Made by a program: the position numbers and the translations under genes
Assembly: GCF_001500025.1 (NCBI RefSeq)
Contig: NZ_LQIW01000049.1
Coordinates: 1-64,000 of the forward strand
Source: Mycobacterium sp. IS-1590
GTDB taxonomy: Bacteria; Actinomycetota; Actinomycetes; Mycobacteriales; Mycobacteriaceae
Direction of reading: 5' to 3'
Length of the DNA stretch: 64,000 nt
Notes under the pieces: generated by a model
Databases searched by the model: none
Told to the model about the DNA's origin: nothing
Seen by the model: the letters and a program-made list of their open reading frames with translations, nothing else
Shown here: one piece after another, positions 50,066-58,436 of the stretch
Position numbering within the stretch: the first letter of the stretch is position 1
Layout of the letters: each line of letters starts with the position of its first letter

Positions 50066-51601
50066 ATGCAGGCTGACGCGAATGCGCCCACCCGTGATTC
50101 GCAGCCTCGGCTCAGGACGACGGTGCCGCAGCTCACGGCCATGCCGTCACCCTCTTCTCGTGGTGAGAAGTCCCGCTGGATCGAGACTCTTCGCGCCGAG
50201 TCGGGTTATGTGGCGCTCACCGTGGGCTTGGACGTCTGGGCCGCGGTGTGGTCAGTCGCCATAGCGCAGTGGTTGACGCCCGGCCCCATCGGCGAACGGA
50301 ACGTCGCCGCAGTTTCGTGGCTTTTCGTGCCGATTCTGCTCGTGATCATGCACACCCGGTCGATGTACAAGCGCAAGCTCAGCCACAGCTTCCTGGACGA
50401 CTTCGAACCCGTCGAAACCTCGGTAGCGGTGTCGGCGCTGGCGACACTGACGATCTTGCTCGTGCTCGTACCTCCATTGCCGACCGGTTCGATCGTCGAG
50501 GAACACGTTCGCCCAAGTGAATTGGTCATCCGGATCTGGGTCTGTGCGGCCATCCTGTTGCCGGTGAACCGCCTCGCCAGATCGCTGGCCCAGCGCTACC
50601 TTCGGCGACGGCACCGTTTCGGGTCCTCGGCGTTGATCATCGGTTCCGGTCCGTTCGCTCGTCAGCTCATCACCCGGATGCGCCAGATACCCGACTACGG
50701 TCTGCATCCCGTGGGCGTGCTCGACGACGTTCGGCCGCCGGCGGCTGAGCTGGACGACGTGCCGTACTTCGGATCAACGGCAAACCTCGAGGTCGTCGCT
50801 CAGGCCACCGGCGCCAAGGAGCTCATCGTGGCACCCTCGTCGACTCCCGACGACGAGCTGGCCCTCGCCGCTCAGTTGGCACACAACATGGGACTGCGCG
50901 TGCGCGTGGTGCCCCGGCTGATGGATGTCATCGGCGGCGCAACTCATGTCGAGCACCTGGGCGGCATCCCTCTGCTGGTGCTCTGCCACACCGACCCGAA
51001 GGGGTGGCAGTTCGCCGTCAAGCACGCCTTGGGCCGGCTGATCGCGGCGGTCCTGCTGCTCGTGATCTCACCTCTGTATCTCGCTCTCGCGATATTGGTG
51101 AAGCTGAGCTCGCCGGGCCCGGTCTATTTCCGCCAGCAGCGCGTCGGACGCGACGGCAGGGTCTTCGACTGCTTGAAGTTCCGCAGCATGCGACCGGTGG
51201 GCCCGGCCGAGAATGCGTTCACGTTGAAGGAAGGTTCGGCGCCCGGCGGAGTGGAGGGCGACGACCGTCGCACCGCGATCGGCAAGTTCATGCGCAGGGC
51301 ATCGCTCGACGAACTACCTCAGCTGGTCAACGTGCTGCGCGGGGACATGACGCTGGTCGGGCCGCGTCCTGAGCGCCCCGAGTTCGTGGAGCTGTTCGAG
51401 ATGCAGGTGCGTCGCTACGGTGACCGCCACCGCGTCAAGGCGGGCATCACCGGTTGGGCGCAGGTGCACGGACTTCGGGGCCAGACCTCGATCGCCGACC
51501 GGGCGGAGTTCGACAACTACTACATCGAGAACTGGTCGCTGCTTCTCGATTTCAAGATCTTGGTCCTGACCGTTCTCGCGGTGCTGAAACCCGCAGAGTA
51601 G
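50066..51601 (+). CDS. Polyprenyl-phosphate glycosylphosphotransferase (WbaP/WcaJ type)
   Basis: The 511-residue product has four N-terminal membrane helices, a CoA-binding-like domain (about residues 190-300) and a fifth helix. The C-terminal bacterial sugar-transferase domain has FRQQRVGRDGRVFDCLKFRSMR, RRASLDELPQLVNVLRGDMTLVGPRPERPEF and GITGWAQVHGLRGQT. It transfers a sugar-1-phosphate to undecaprenyl (or decaprenyl) phosphate, starting assembly of a surface polysaccharide. ATG 50066 has GGGGGGAGA upstream. First gene of the accessory glycan locus. Confidence 0.9.
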   Translation: MQADANAPTRDSQPRLRTTVPQLTAMPSPSSRGEKSRWIETLRAESGYVALTVGLDVWAAVWSVAIAQWLTPGPIGERNVAAVSWLFVPILLVIMHTRSMYKRKLSHSFLDDFEPVETSVAVSALATLTILLVLVPPLPTGSIVEEHVRPSELVIRIWVCAAILLPVNRLARSLAQRYLRRRHRFGSSALIIGSGPFARQLITRMRQIPDYGLHPVGVLDDVRPPAAELDDVPYFGSTANLEVVAQATGAKELIVAPSSTPDDELALAAQLAHNMGLRVRVVPRLMDVIGGATHVEHLGGIPLLVLCHTDPKGWQFAVKHALGRLIAAVLLLVISPLYLALAILVKLSSPGPVYFRQQRVGRDGRVFDCLKFRSMRPVGPAENAFTLKEGSAPGGVEGDDRRTAIGKFMRRASLDELPQLVNVLRGDMTLVGPRPERPEFVELFEMQVRRYGDRHRVKAGITGWAQVHGLRGQTSIADRAEFDNYYIENWSLLLDFKILVLTVLAVLKPAE

Positions 51602-51640
51602 GAACCCGATCCGCAAGGCCACAACGCCGGCTGGGCCGGG

Positions 51641-53029
51641 TTAGACCTTCAGCAACCCGGACTCGTGGTAGCGGCGTTCCTTGTTGACCTGCCACGGGTC
51701 GACGCTTTCACCGAAATACCGCTTGACGCTGTGCATCGCACTGAGCATCGCGTGGTCCTGATTGTCGTAGCGGTGCATGCCGTTGCGGCCGATCGGATGC
51801 AGAGACGGGTAGCGCTTGTGGAGGTAGTCCCGGATCCGGGCGACACTTGTCTCCATCGCCGGATTGCATATCGGATAGGCGAACTGCGAGCGGACGACCA
51901 TGACGCGCTCGATCGTGGACGTGTCGAAACCCAGTGTGCGCAGATCTTTTTCGAGTATGCGCCGCATGTGGTCGTCGTCGGCGGTCCACAGAGCTGAACC
52001 CGCGCCGATGAAGTACTCGAAGCCCAGGTATGTCCCATCCCAGTCCGGCGGAGTGAGGTCATCCGACCATTGGCGGTAGTTCTGGATTCGGCCCACCCGC
52101 AAGTCCATGCCGGGCGTGTACACCCAGTTGAAGGGGAGCTCGCGCCGCTGTTGGAGGGCGACCGCGACGGTGATCAGACCCCGGTATTTGAGTTGCGCGG
52201 CCGCATCCCAAACCTGCTGCGGTGGTGCAGGTTCGAGGGCATTGACCAGCATCTGCAGGGGCATGCTGGAGAAGACGGCATCTCCCGTGGCGGTTTCCCC
52301 GCTGCGCAGTTCGACGGTCCACCTTCTGCCGTCGAACCTCAGCTTGACCACCGGTGAGTTCAGCGACGGTTCGACGCCGAAACCCGCCAACTCCGATGCT
52401 GCCGCGTCCCAGAGCTGACCGGGCCCGCGGCGGGGATAGAGAAACGCGTCGGCGGACATCGCCTCTCGACCGCCCCACACGATCGGCTTGATGCGCTGTT
52501 CGGCCCAATCGCTGGTGAGTTGAGCGGGCTCGGCGAGCCACGTCTTGCGGACGTACCCGTCGAAGAACATGCGATACCAATAGTCGCCGAACTGATACCG
52601 GCCCCAATCGAGGAAGGTCGCAGAGTCGTCGAGCGAACGAATTCCATGCCTGAGCCTGGACCACAGGAGGCTGCCCAGGCCACGCGCTCCGCGCCTATAA
52701 CCCAACTGAGTCAGCAGGTTTCGGCCGAGAAGCGGGTAGGGCACGTAATGGCCGTCAACGAGCATGGCCGAGCGCCTCGACACCGAGTGCCATTCGCCGG
52801 GCGGGAGCAGTGACTTCCAGAGTGCAAGGATCTGCTCGTTCTTGGTGAAAAAGCGGTGACCGCCCGGGTCGATCCGAAAGCCGTGTTCACCGGGGGTGCG
52901 CGCCAGACCCCCGACGTTCGAGGATGCCTCGAACATCTGGGCCGCGACGCCGTTCTTCGCCAGTTCGAGGGCCGCGGTGAGCCCGGCAGGGCCTGCGCCG
53001 ATGATCAAGGGACGCCGGTCGGAGTGCAT
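51641..53029 (-). CDS. FAD-dependent oxidoreductase (amine oxidase/UDP-galactopyranose mutase-like)
   Basis: The 462-residue flavoprotein has the N-terminal dinucleotide motif LIIGAGPAGLTAALELAKNG, VGGLART and DPGGHRFFTK, and a C-terminal GRNGMHRYDNQDHAMLSAM that would close the FAD site. Members of this branch occur in polysaccharide clusters, annotated as UDP-galactopyranose mutase-like or protoporphyrinogen-oxidase-like. The substrate is unknown; a nucleotide sugar or a lipid carrier are both possible. It begins 6 nt after the cis-prenyltransferase gene, in one operon. Confidence 0.8.
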   Translation of the reverse strand: MHSDRRPLIIGAGPAGLTAALELAKNGVAAQMFEASSNVGGLARTPGEHGFRIDPGGHRFFTKNEQILALWKSLLPPGEWHSVSRRSAMLVDGHYVPYPLLGRNLLTQLGYRRGARGLGSLLWSRLRHGIRSLDDSATFLDWGRYQFGDYWYRMFFDGYVRKTWLAEPAQLTSDWAEQRIKPIVWGGREAMSADAFLYPRRGPGQLWDAAASELAGFGVEPSLNSPVVKLRFDGRRWTVELRSGETATGDAVFSSMPLQMLVNALEPAPPQQVWDAAAQLKYRGLITVAVALQQRRELPFNWVYTPGMDLRVGRIQNYRQWSDDLTPPDWDGTYLGFEYFIGAGSALWTADDDHMRRILEKDLRTLGFDTSTIERVMVVRSQFAYPICNPAMETSVARIRDYLHKRYPSLHPIGRNGMHRYDNQDHAMLSAMHSVKRYFGESVDPWQVNKERRYHESGLLKV

Positions 53030-53035
53030 CTGTGT

Positions 53036-53722
53036 CTACCGTCCCCGGAGCTGTGGCGTGCGCCGGTAGTCGTCGATGAACTCCTCGATGTGGCGCTCAT
53101 CGAGTTCGTTGAGCGGCGTCGTCAGGAACCGCAGTTGTGCGTACTGGGTCTGCAGCGGAAGGAATCCGCTCAGCAGGGGTTCGGGGGAAGTGCGGATGAC
53201 CAGGTCGACGTCTTCGATGTCGAAGGCGCCGCGGATCTCGCCGCCCTGTCGCTGCGCTTCGAGAACAGCTGTGCGTAGCTCGTCGTTCGCGTCGTAGGCG
53301 GCAAGGATGTTGATCCGGAATTCGTCGCCGCGCATGACGGATTCGGCGTGCTCGGCTGCCGCGACGTACTCCTCCGGCAGCAGTGTGCGGTCACCGTGCA
53401 GCCGCACGCTGCAGGCGTCGGGCTCGAAGCGGGCGGGGATCAGGTGGGTCAGGAAGTGGATCGACGCGTTGAACACCGGTTCGAGCTCGGCCTGACTGCG
53501 GGCGAGGTTGGCCCGGCTCAGGTTGTACACCGAGACGGTCCGCACGTTGTGCCGGCGCAGCACCTGAAGAATGTCGGCTACCTTTTCCGCGCCCTGTAGA
53601 TAGGCCTCCGCCAACGAGATGCCGCGACTTCTCGCCCATCGACGCATACCGTCTGGGATCAAACCGACATGGGCCGGCTCGCAGCCCGTCAATACGTGCA
53701 ACCTATCCCCCCGTAAGCACAC
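53036..53722 (-). CDS. Divergent cis-prenyltransferase (UppS-like) homologue
   Basis: The product has about 220-228 residues. The UppS outline is clear: HVGLIPDGMRRWAR, VRLHGDRTLLP, DLVIRTSPEPLLSGFLPLQTQYAQL. Several active-site residues differ: DGNGRW reads DGMRRW, the conserved GHxxG His reads Tyr, NYGGR reads AYDAND, and the second Arg of IRTsGExR is Leu. The catalytic Asp is kept. It could be a non-standard prenyltransferase or a partner subunit. The start is uncertain: GTG 53722, or TTG 53701 with GGGGGGAT upstream. FAD gene follows. Confidence 0.75.
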   Translation of the reverse strand: MCLRGDRLHVLTGCEPAHVGLIPDGMRRWARSRGISLAEAYLQGAEKVADILQVLRRHNVRTVSVYNLSRANLARSQAELEPVFNASIHFLTHLIPARFEPDACSVRLHGDRTLLPEEYVAAAEHAESVMRGDEFRINILAAYDANDELRTAVLEAQRQGGEIRGAFDIEDVDLVIRTSPEPLLSGFLPLQTQYAQLRFLTTPLNELDERHIEEFIDDYRRTPQLRGR

Positions 53723-54413
53723 TTATACTCTGGATAAGAGTAGTTATCCGGTACCCATAAGGCCACTTATTCAAACATTCCCGCGGGGATCGTGCCCCGA
53801 TTTCTCTTGGGGGAGTCTGGCGGACAGCGCAAGAGGGGAGAGGCCGAATAGCCTGAACTGCGACCGTAACGGGCGACCCCGCGCCAGACGCCATCCCGCC
53901 CGAGTCGGGCCGCCGTCGGCGCGCGACGACTCCCTTCCGCGAGATGTCGTTCGGGCCCATTCAAACCCCTTTTAATTGTTCCTCCTTAGATAGGTATGCC
54001 ACCGTCGATCGCGCGTCAAGTTATTGACAAAAAAGGATCGCTTTTCGCGGTGCCGAGATAAGGCTGAGATATGGCATTCGGTGTCAATTGGTGTATTTCG
54101 GATGACAAAACGTGTCGTTAACTCGCAAACACAGCAAATTGTCAAGCCGACGAACCAGGCATCTTCAGATAGGTTGCTTGCCGAGGAAACGAGTGCTAGA
54201 GGGCGGTGTGCTCCAGCCGGGCGGTGCCGCTCTTGTTCCCGAGCCGTCAATATCAGCGAAGATGTGGGGTTCGGCGCGCACACTTCGGCGAGGAGAGCGA
54301 TCCCCGACGAGTCGCGAGATCGGGACCGATCCAACGCTTTTCCTCAGCGCAACCCCGAACGGGCTGACACCATCGACAAGCCGGTGGACAGCGGCAGGAG
54401 AGGTGGGTCGGCG
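53723..54413. other. AT-rich intergenic region between divergent transcription units
   Basis: About 690 bp without a convincing gene, visibly AT-rich from 53,940 to 54,180. It holds a dyad GGATAA-N6-TTATCC (53732-53749), five CTTAT/ATAAG pentamers in 53,720-53,780, and four TTGACA/TTGTCA-type elements (54024, 54082, 54103, 54139). On the minus strand TTGACG, 17 bp and TACCTA near 54,018-53,990 form a possible promoter for the prenyltransferase side; TAGGTT at 54170-54175 could serve the MFS gene. Confidence 0.55.
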
Positions 54414-55643
54414 GTGGCCGTGGCGCAGAGCCGTTATCGGGTACTGCTGGGATTCGGCGCCTTCTATTTCATGGGCGCGCAGCTGGGCAGCGTCCTCGCG
54501 GTCCTGCCGTTCCTTCTGGTGGCCGAGGACATGGACGTGGCGGCCGGGTTCGTCGTCCCGTGCTTCAGCATCGGTTTCGTGCTCGGGAATGCGATGTCGT
54601 CGTTGGTGCTCAAACGGTCACGGCACCGCCCGAACGTCGTCATCGCCGTCGCTGCGGGGGTCATCGCCGTCTTGACCGCGCTCGTCGCCACGGCCGCGCT
54701 CTACAACAGCCTGGTGGTCATCACGTTCCTGTCGTCATCGGTGCTCATCGGTGGCGCGATGGGAGTGGCGAACAACGCCTACGCCGAGATCATCTCGCGC
54801 ATGGTCAGCGGGGCGCGGCGCCACGATCTGGTGCTCAACCAGCAGGCGCTCGGGGCCGTCCTGACCGTCACGGCCACGCTGCTGCTGATCCCGCTACTGC
54901 CCAACCGCGACACCGCTGACCGACATCTCGACGTGCTCTGGTTGGGGGCCGCGGCGATGGGCATCGCGTTCGTGGCCGCGATCATCGTCGGACCGTCGAG
55001 GCCGGGGGCGGTGGCCCCACCCCGCCGTATCGTCGACGATTTCCGCGAAGGGCTGGCCGTGCTCCGTACCACCGGTTGGTACCGGGTGTTCCTGACGACG
55101 CAGATCGTCCTCGTCCCGATCGTGGTGAACGAGACGTTCTTTGCGCTGCGCACGTCGCTGGCCCATGTCGACACGGCCGGCAGCCTGCACATGATCGTGA
55201 TCGGTTCGGCGGCGGGGCTCGTCGCGGGTTCGTTCCTGTGGCGCAACGTGTTCGGCAGGGCCGGGGTGCGGGGGATGCTCGTGTCGAGCGCATCCGTCAG
55301 CTGCGTCGCGACCGTGATCTGCCTTGCCAACGAGCTGATCTTCGCCGAGCCGCGTCTGTGGGCGTACGGCGTCGTCTTCTTTCTCGTCGTCTTGTCGAAT
55401 GCCGCGGTCGCGGCCGCGACCGTGTCGTGGATCAGTGCGTTCGCCGCCGATGAACAACGCGCCGTGTTGATCAGCTTCGCCGCTACGCTCACCGCTGTGG
55501 TCACCGGGATTCTCGGCGCGGGCTTCGGCCTGCTGGCTCAGATCGCCGCGATCTGGCCGGTGGTCGTCGTCCTGATGCTCTGCGCGTTGGCCGTGGCGGT
55601 GGCGACGCGCGCACCCGACAACCGCACAGCGGTGACGGGGTGA
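54414..55643 (+). CDS. MFS transporter of the glycan locus
   Basis: The 409-residue product has about 12 transmembrane helices, starting YRVLLGFGAFYFMGAQLGSVLAVLPFLL. It looks like an MFS carrier rather than a Wzx/MATE flippase, yet it is the only transporter in the locus. The frame is open from 54024, but the extra 130 residues are polar, of atypical composition and lie in the AT-rich region, so GTG 54414 (GGAGAGG upstream) is preferred. GTGA overlap with the methyltransferase gene. Confidence 0.75.
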   Translation: MAVAQSRYRVLLGFGAFYFMGAQLGSVLAVLPFLLVAEDMDVAAGFVVPCFSIGFVLGNAMSSLVLKRSRHRPNVVIAVAAGVIAVLTALVATAALYNSLVVITFLSSSVLIGGAMGVANNAYAEIISRMVSGARRHDLVLNQQALGAVLTVTATLLLIPLLPNRDTADRHLDVLWLGAAAMGIAFVAAIIVGPSRPGAVAPPRRIVDDFREGLAVLRTTGWYRVFLTTQIVLVPIVVNETFFALRTSLAHVDTAGSLHMIVIGSAAGLVAGSFLWRNVFGRAGVRGMLVSSASVSCVATVICLANELIFAEPRLWAYGVVFFLVVLSNAAVAAATVSWISAFAADEQRAVLISFAATLTAVVTGILGAGFGLLAQIAAIWPVVVVLMLCALAVAVATRAPDNRTAVTG

Positions 55644-56407
55644 GCTCGATGGGGCGGTCGTTCACCGAACTCGTCGCCGAGGCGGCCGCCCTACCCGTCG
55701 ACGGCTGGGACTTCTCCTGGCTCGACGGCCGCGCCACCGAAGACCGGCCGTCGTGGGGTTTCCAGCGCCTACTCAGCCGACGGCTGGGCGAGGTGTCGGC
55801 GGCGCTGGACCTCTACACCGGCGGGGGAGAGGTGCTCGCCGGGGTGGACAAGTTCCCGCCGACGATGGCGGCCACCGAATCGTGGCCACCCAACGCGGCC
55901 AAGGCGACCCGTCTGCTTCATCCCCGCGGCGTCGTGGTGCTGCAGACCAATGGCGAGCCCCCCTTGCCGTTCGCCGACAATGCATTCGATCTGGTGAGCA
56001 GTCGCCACCCCATCGCCGTCTGGTGGACCGAGATCGCCCGGGTACTGCGGCCCGGCGGAACGTATCTCGCCCAGCATCCGGGCCCGGCAACCGCTCTCGA
56101 ACTCATCGAAGCCGTCATGGGGCCGATGCCGGATTTGGGCGCGCACATGGAGCCCTCGGTTCAGGCCGCGCACGCGCAGGCGGCCGGTCTGCAGGTCGTC
56201 GACCTACGCCTGGAAAAGCTCACTGCGGAGTATTACGACATCGGCGCGGTCGTCTACTTTTTGCGCAAGCTGATCTGGACGGTGCCTGACTTCACGGTGG
56301 AGCCGTACCTGACACGCCTTCGCGCAGTCCACGAACACATTGAAGCGCACGGCCGGTTCGTCACCCATCCCACCCGGGTCCTCGTCGAGGCCCGAAAACC
56401 GGTGTAG
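55640..56407 (+). CDS. Class I SAM-dependent methyltransferase
   Basis: The 255-residue product has motif I ALDLYTGGGEVLAG, motif II PLPFADNAFDLVSSRH and the post-motif EIARVLRPGGTYLAQH, typical of small-molecule methyltransferases of the UbiE type. It is translationally coupled to the MFS gene (GTGA), so it probably modifies the same product, perhaps by O-methylating a sugar. The 3' end overlaps the convergent epimerase gene by 47 bp. Confidence 0.85.
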   Translation: MSSMGRSFTELVAEAAALPVDGWDFSWLDGRATEDRPSWGFQRLLSRRLGEVSAALDLYTGGGEVLAGVDKFPPTMAATESWPPNAAKATRLLHPRGVVVLQTNGEPPLPFADNAFDLVSSRHPIAVWWTEIARVLRPGGTYLAQHPGPATALELIEAVMGPMPDLGAHMEPSVQAAHAQAAGLQVVDLRLEKLTAEYYDIGAVVYFLRKLIWTVPDFTVEPYLTRLRAVHEHIEAHGRFVTHPTRVLVEARKPV

Positions 56408-57365
56408 TCCCCGAGAATTCAGCGGGCCGGGAGGGCTGCTGTTTCGCCCACTCGATGTAGCGATCGATCCCCTCCCAGATCTTCACCTCCGGAGCGAAGC
56501 CGATCCGCCGCGCGAATTCGATGGATGCCGGGAAGCGCGTCACCTCCCCGGGGCGTGGGGGCCCGTTGACCACCCTTGTTCCGAACCTTTCGGCGATGTA
56601 GTCGGCGATGTCGCGTACACGCGTGTTCACACCGCTCGCGACGTTGATGGCACGGCCCGCCAAGTCGTGCGTGTTCAACACCAGCCGGTATGCGTTCACC
56701 ACATCGCTGACGTGGAGATAATCCCTGGTGGCACTTCCGTCTCCGAAGATCACGAGGTCTTCGCCCGTCAACGCCTTGCGCACGAGAATGGGGATGAGTG
56801 CCCCGTACGCGCCGCTCTTCTGGCGTTCGCCGAAGATGTTGAACGGCCGGACGATGGTGATGTCCATGCCGAAGGACCGGTAGTAGGAGTACGCGAGACG
56901 ATCGGCGGCGGCCTTCGAGGCCGCATACGGGCTGTTCGGCTTCAGTTCGGCGGTTTCGTCCAGCAAGCTGCCCGGGCTCAGGCGATGTCCGTCGCCGTAC
57001 ACCTCGCATGTCGACGCGAGTATGAGCCGTGCCCCGTATTGGCGGGCGGCCTCCAAAACGTTCTGCGTCCCCACCACATTGGTGTCGACGAAGCTCCGCG
57101 GATCGCTGAGCGACTTGTCGACGTTGACGTTGGCCGCCAGGTGAAAGATCACCTGGTGATCGCGCGCCGTCTTGCTGACCAGCTCCCAGTCGGTGACCGA
57201 GCCGAACACGATGTCGGCTCGGTCATCGTTCGCGATCGCGCCCAGATTTTGCTTCCCGGTCACCGAGAAAGTGTTGAGAACGGTCACGCGGTGCCCGGCT
57301 GCGAGGAGGGCTTCGCTGAGGTGGCTCCCTTGGAAGCCGGCGCCGCCGGTAACGAGGATCCTCAC
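56361..57365 (-). CDS. NAD-dependent NDP-sugar epimerase/dehydratase
   Basis: The 334-residue extended SDR has TGGAGFQGSHL (NAD binding), HLAANVNVDKSL, ASTCEVYGDG, the catalytic YxxxK in NSPYAASKAA, and RPFNIFGERQ, typical of UDP-glucose 4-epimerase or NDP-glucose 4,6-dehydratase families. It would supply a modified nucleotide sugar to the glycan locus. GTG 57365 begins VRILVTGG with GGGAG upstream; the longer open frame to 57650 is antisense to the next gene. Confidence 0.87.
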   Translation of the reverse strand: MRILVTGGAGFQGSHLSEALLAAGHRVTVLNTFSVTGKQNLGAIANDDRADIVFGSVTDWELVSKTARDHQVIFHLAANVNVDKSLSDPRSFVDTNVVGTQNVLEAARQYGARLILASTCEVYGDGHRLSPGSLLDETAELKPNSPYAASKAAADRLAYSYYRSFGMDITIVRPFNIFGERQKSGAYGALIPILVRKALTGEDLVIFGDGSATRDYLHVSDVVNAYRLVLNTHDLAGRAINVASGVNTRVRDIADYIAERFGTRVVNGPPRPGEVTRFPASIEFARRIGFAPEVKIWEGIDRYIEWAKQQPSRPAEFSGTTPVFGPRRGPGWDG

Positions 57366-57449
57366 CGTAAAGTGCTCCCGTCTCACAACATATGCCGCAT
57401 TATGATTACCACCCTGTGCCCCTGGCGGTATGCGAAAAGGATGCATCGA

Positions 57450-58436
57450 ATGTGCGACGTCGCCGCGGAGTTTCGGGCACAGATCGAGGCGTGGTGCACC
57501 CACCCCGCCCTGACCGAACTGGTCGACATGTTCGGCGGGAGCATCCCGCGAGGCCTCACGCTGAGCGCACGGCTCGCATTCCTCGACGAGTTCAGCGCGG
57601 TGTGGGACTACCGGGCCAAAGCGCGGCAGCAGAACGGCGCCCGGCTCCACAACCAGGATGCGGGCGGGGCGGTTCGGTGGCTCATCCCTCGTCTCGACCT
57701 GCCCGCTGAACAGCTCGAGCGGATCGAGAACTTGGCGGACAAGCTGGGACTCATCGCCGAGTTACGGCCGCAGGGAACCGAGTTCGATCACCTCATCGTC
57801 ATCGGCGGCGGGCGGTACACGAACCTGCTCCGCACTCGCTACGCGGCTGAGATGGCGGCGAGCTGCCGAGTCGGCCATGTCGTCCTGGCCGCGGCGTCTC
57901 GACGCCTGCTGGAGTCCGAAGCCGACGCCGTCGCCGCGTGCGCGCCGGGCGCCGGTACCGAGTTCGAGTTGATGGTCGCCGCTGCGCGCGACGTCTTCGG
58001 TCTCGACGTCGACGATGTTTACGACCACGTGCAGCGTCGGGTCGACCGCGTGCAGTCCAACGAGACGGTGTGGCGCTTTCCCCCTGACAGCAACGAATTC
58101 GGAGTTCCGGTCATGCTGCTCGAGACGCCGTCGCCGGATCCCGAACGCCGCCGGGCGAATTCGGCTGACACGTATACGTTCGCCGCACAGACCGCCGGCA
58201 TGCGCGGCGCGTCGTGTCTGATGGTGACGGGTCAGCCGTTGGTGCCCTACCTACACTTCGAGGCACTACGAACATTGGCGTTGCGGTACGACATCCGTTT
58301 GCAGTCAGCGGGTTTCGGTGTGCACGAGTACAACCGGCTCAGCGCGACGGACCAGCAGCATCCGGCCAAGCTGCTTCAGGAGGTGCGTTCGACGATCCGG
58401 TCTGCGCGCGCCTTGGACGATCAGCTCAGACGATGA
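57450..58436 (+). CDS. Unknown protein of the glycan locus (possible DUF218-like fold)
   Basis: The 328-residue soluble product has a helical N-terminal third, then an alpha/beta part with FDHLIVIGGGRYTNLLRTRYAAEM, GHVVLAAASRRLLESEADAV, LLETPSPDPERRRANSADTY and GASCLMVTGQPLVPYLHFEALR. The order of these pieces resembles DUF218/YdcF proteins, which often work on lipid-linked glycans, but the match is by eye. ATG 57450 has AAAAGG at spacing 9. Earlier in-frame ATGs at 57441 and 57402 are less well placed. Confidence 0.65.
   Translation: MCDVAAEFRAQIEAWCTHPALTELVDMFGGSIPRGLTLSARLAFLDEFSAVWDYRAKARQQNGARLHNQDAGGAVRWLIPRLDLPAEQLERIENLADKLGLIAELRPQGTEFDHLIVIGGGRYTNLLRTRYAAEMAASCRVGHVVLAAASRRLLESEADAVAACAPGAGTEFELMVAAARDVFGLDVDDVYDHVQRRVDRVQSNETVWRFPPDSNEFGVPVMLLETPSPDPERRRANSADTYTFAAQTAGMRGASCLMVTGQPLVPYLHFEALRTLALRYDIRLQSAGFGVHEYNRLSATDQQHPAKLLQEVRSTIRSARALDDQLRR

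Noticed and set aside
54024..54029. Perfect TTGACA -35 hexamer
   Set aside because: No -10 box at 16-19 bp; better read as one of four TTGACA/TTGTCA repeats.
54024..54413. 130-residue N-terminal extension of the MFS protein
   Set aside because: Polar, AT-rich, no domain, and the first membrane helix begins right after GTG 54414.
56340..57449. Long upstream extension of the unknown protein at 57450
   Set aside because: It is antisense to the NAD-dependent epimerase gene; ATG 57450 has the ribosome site.
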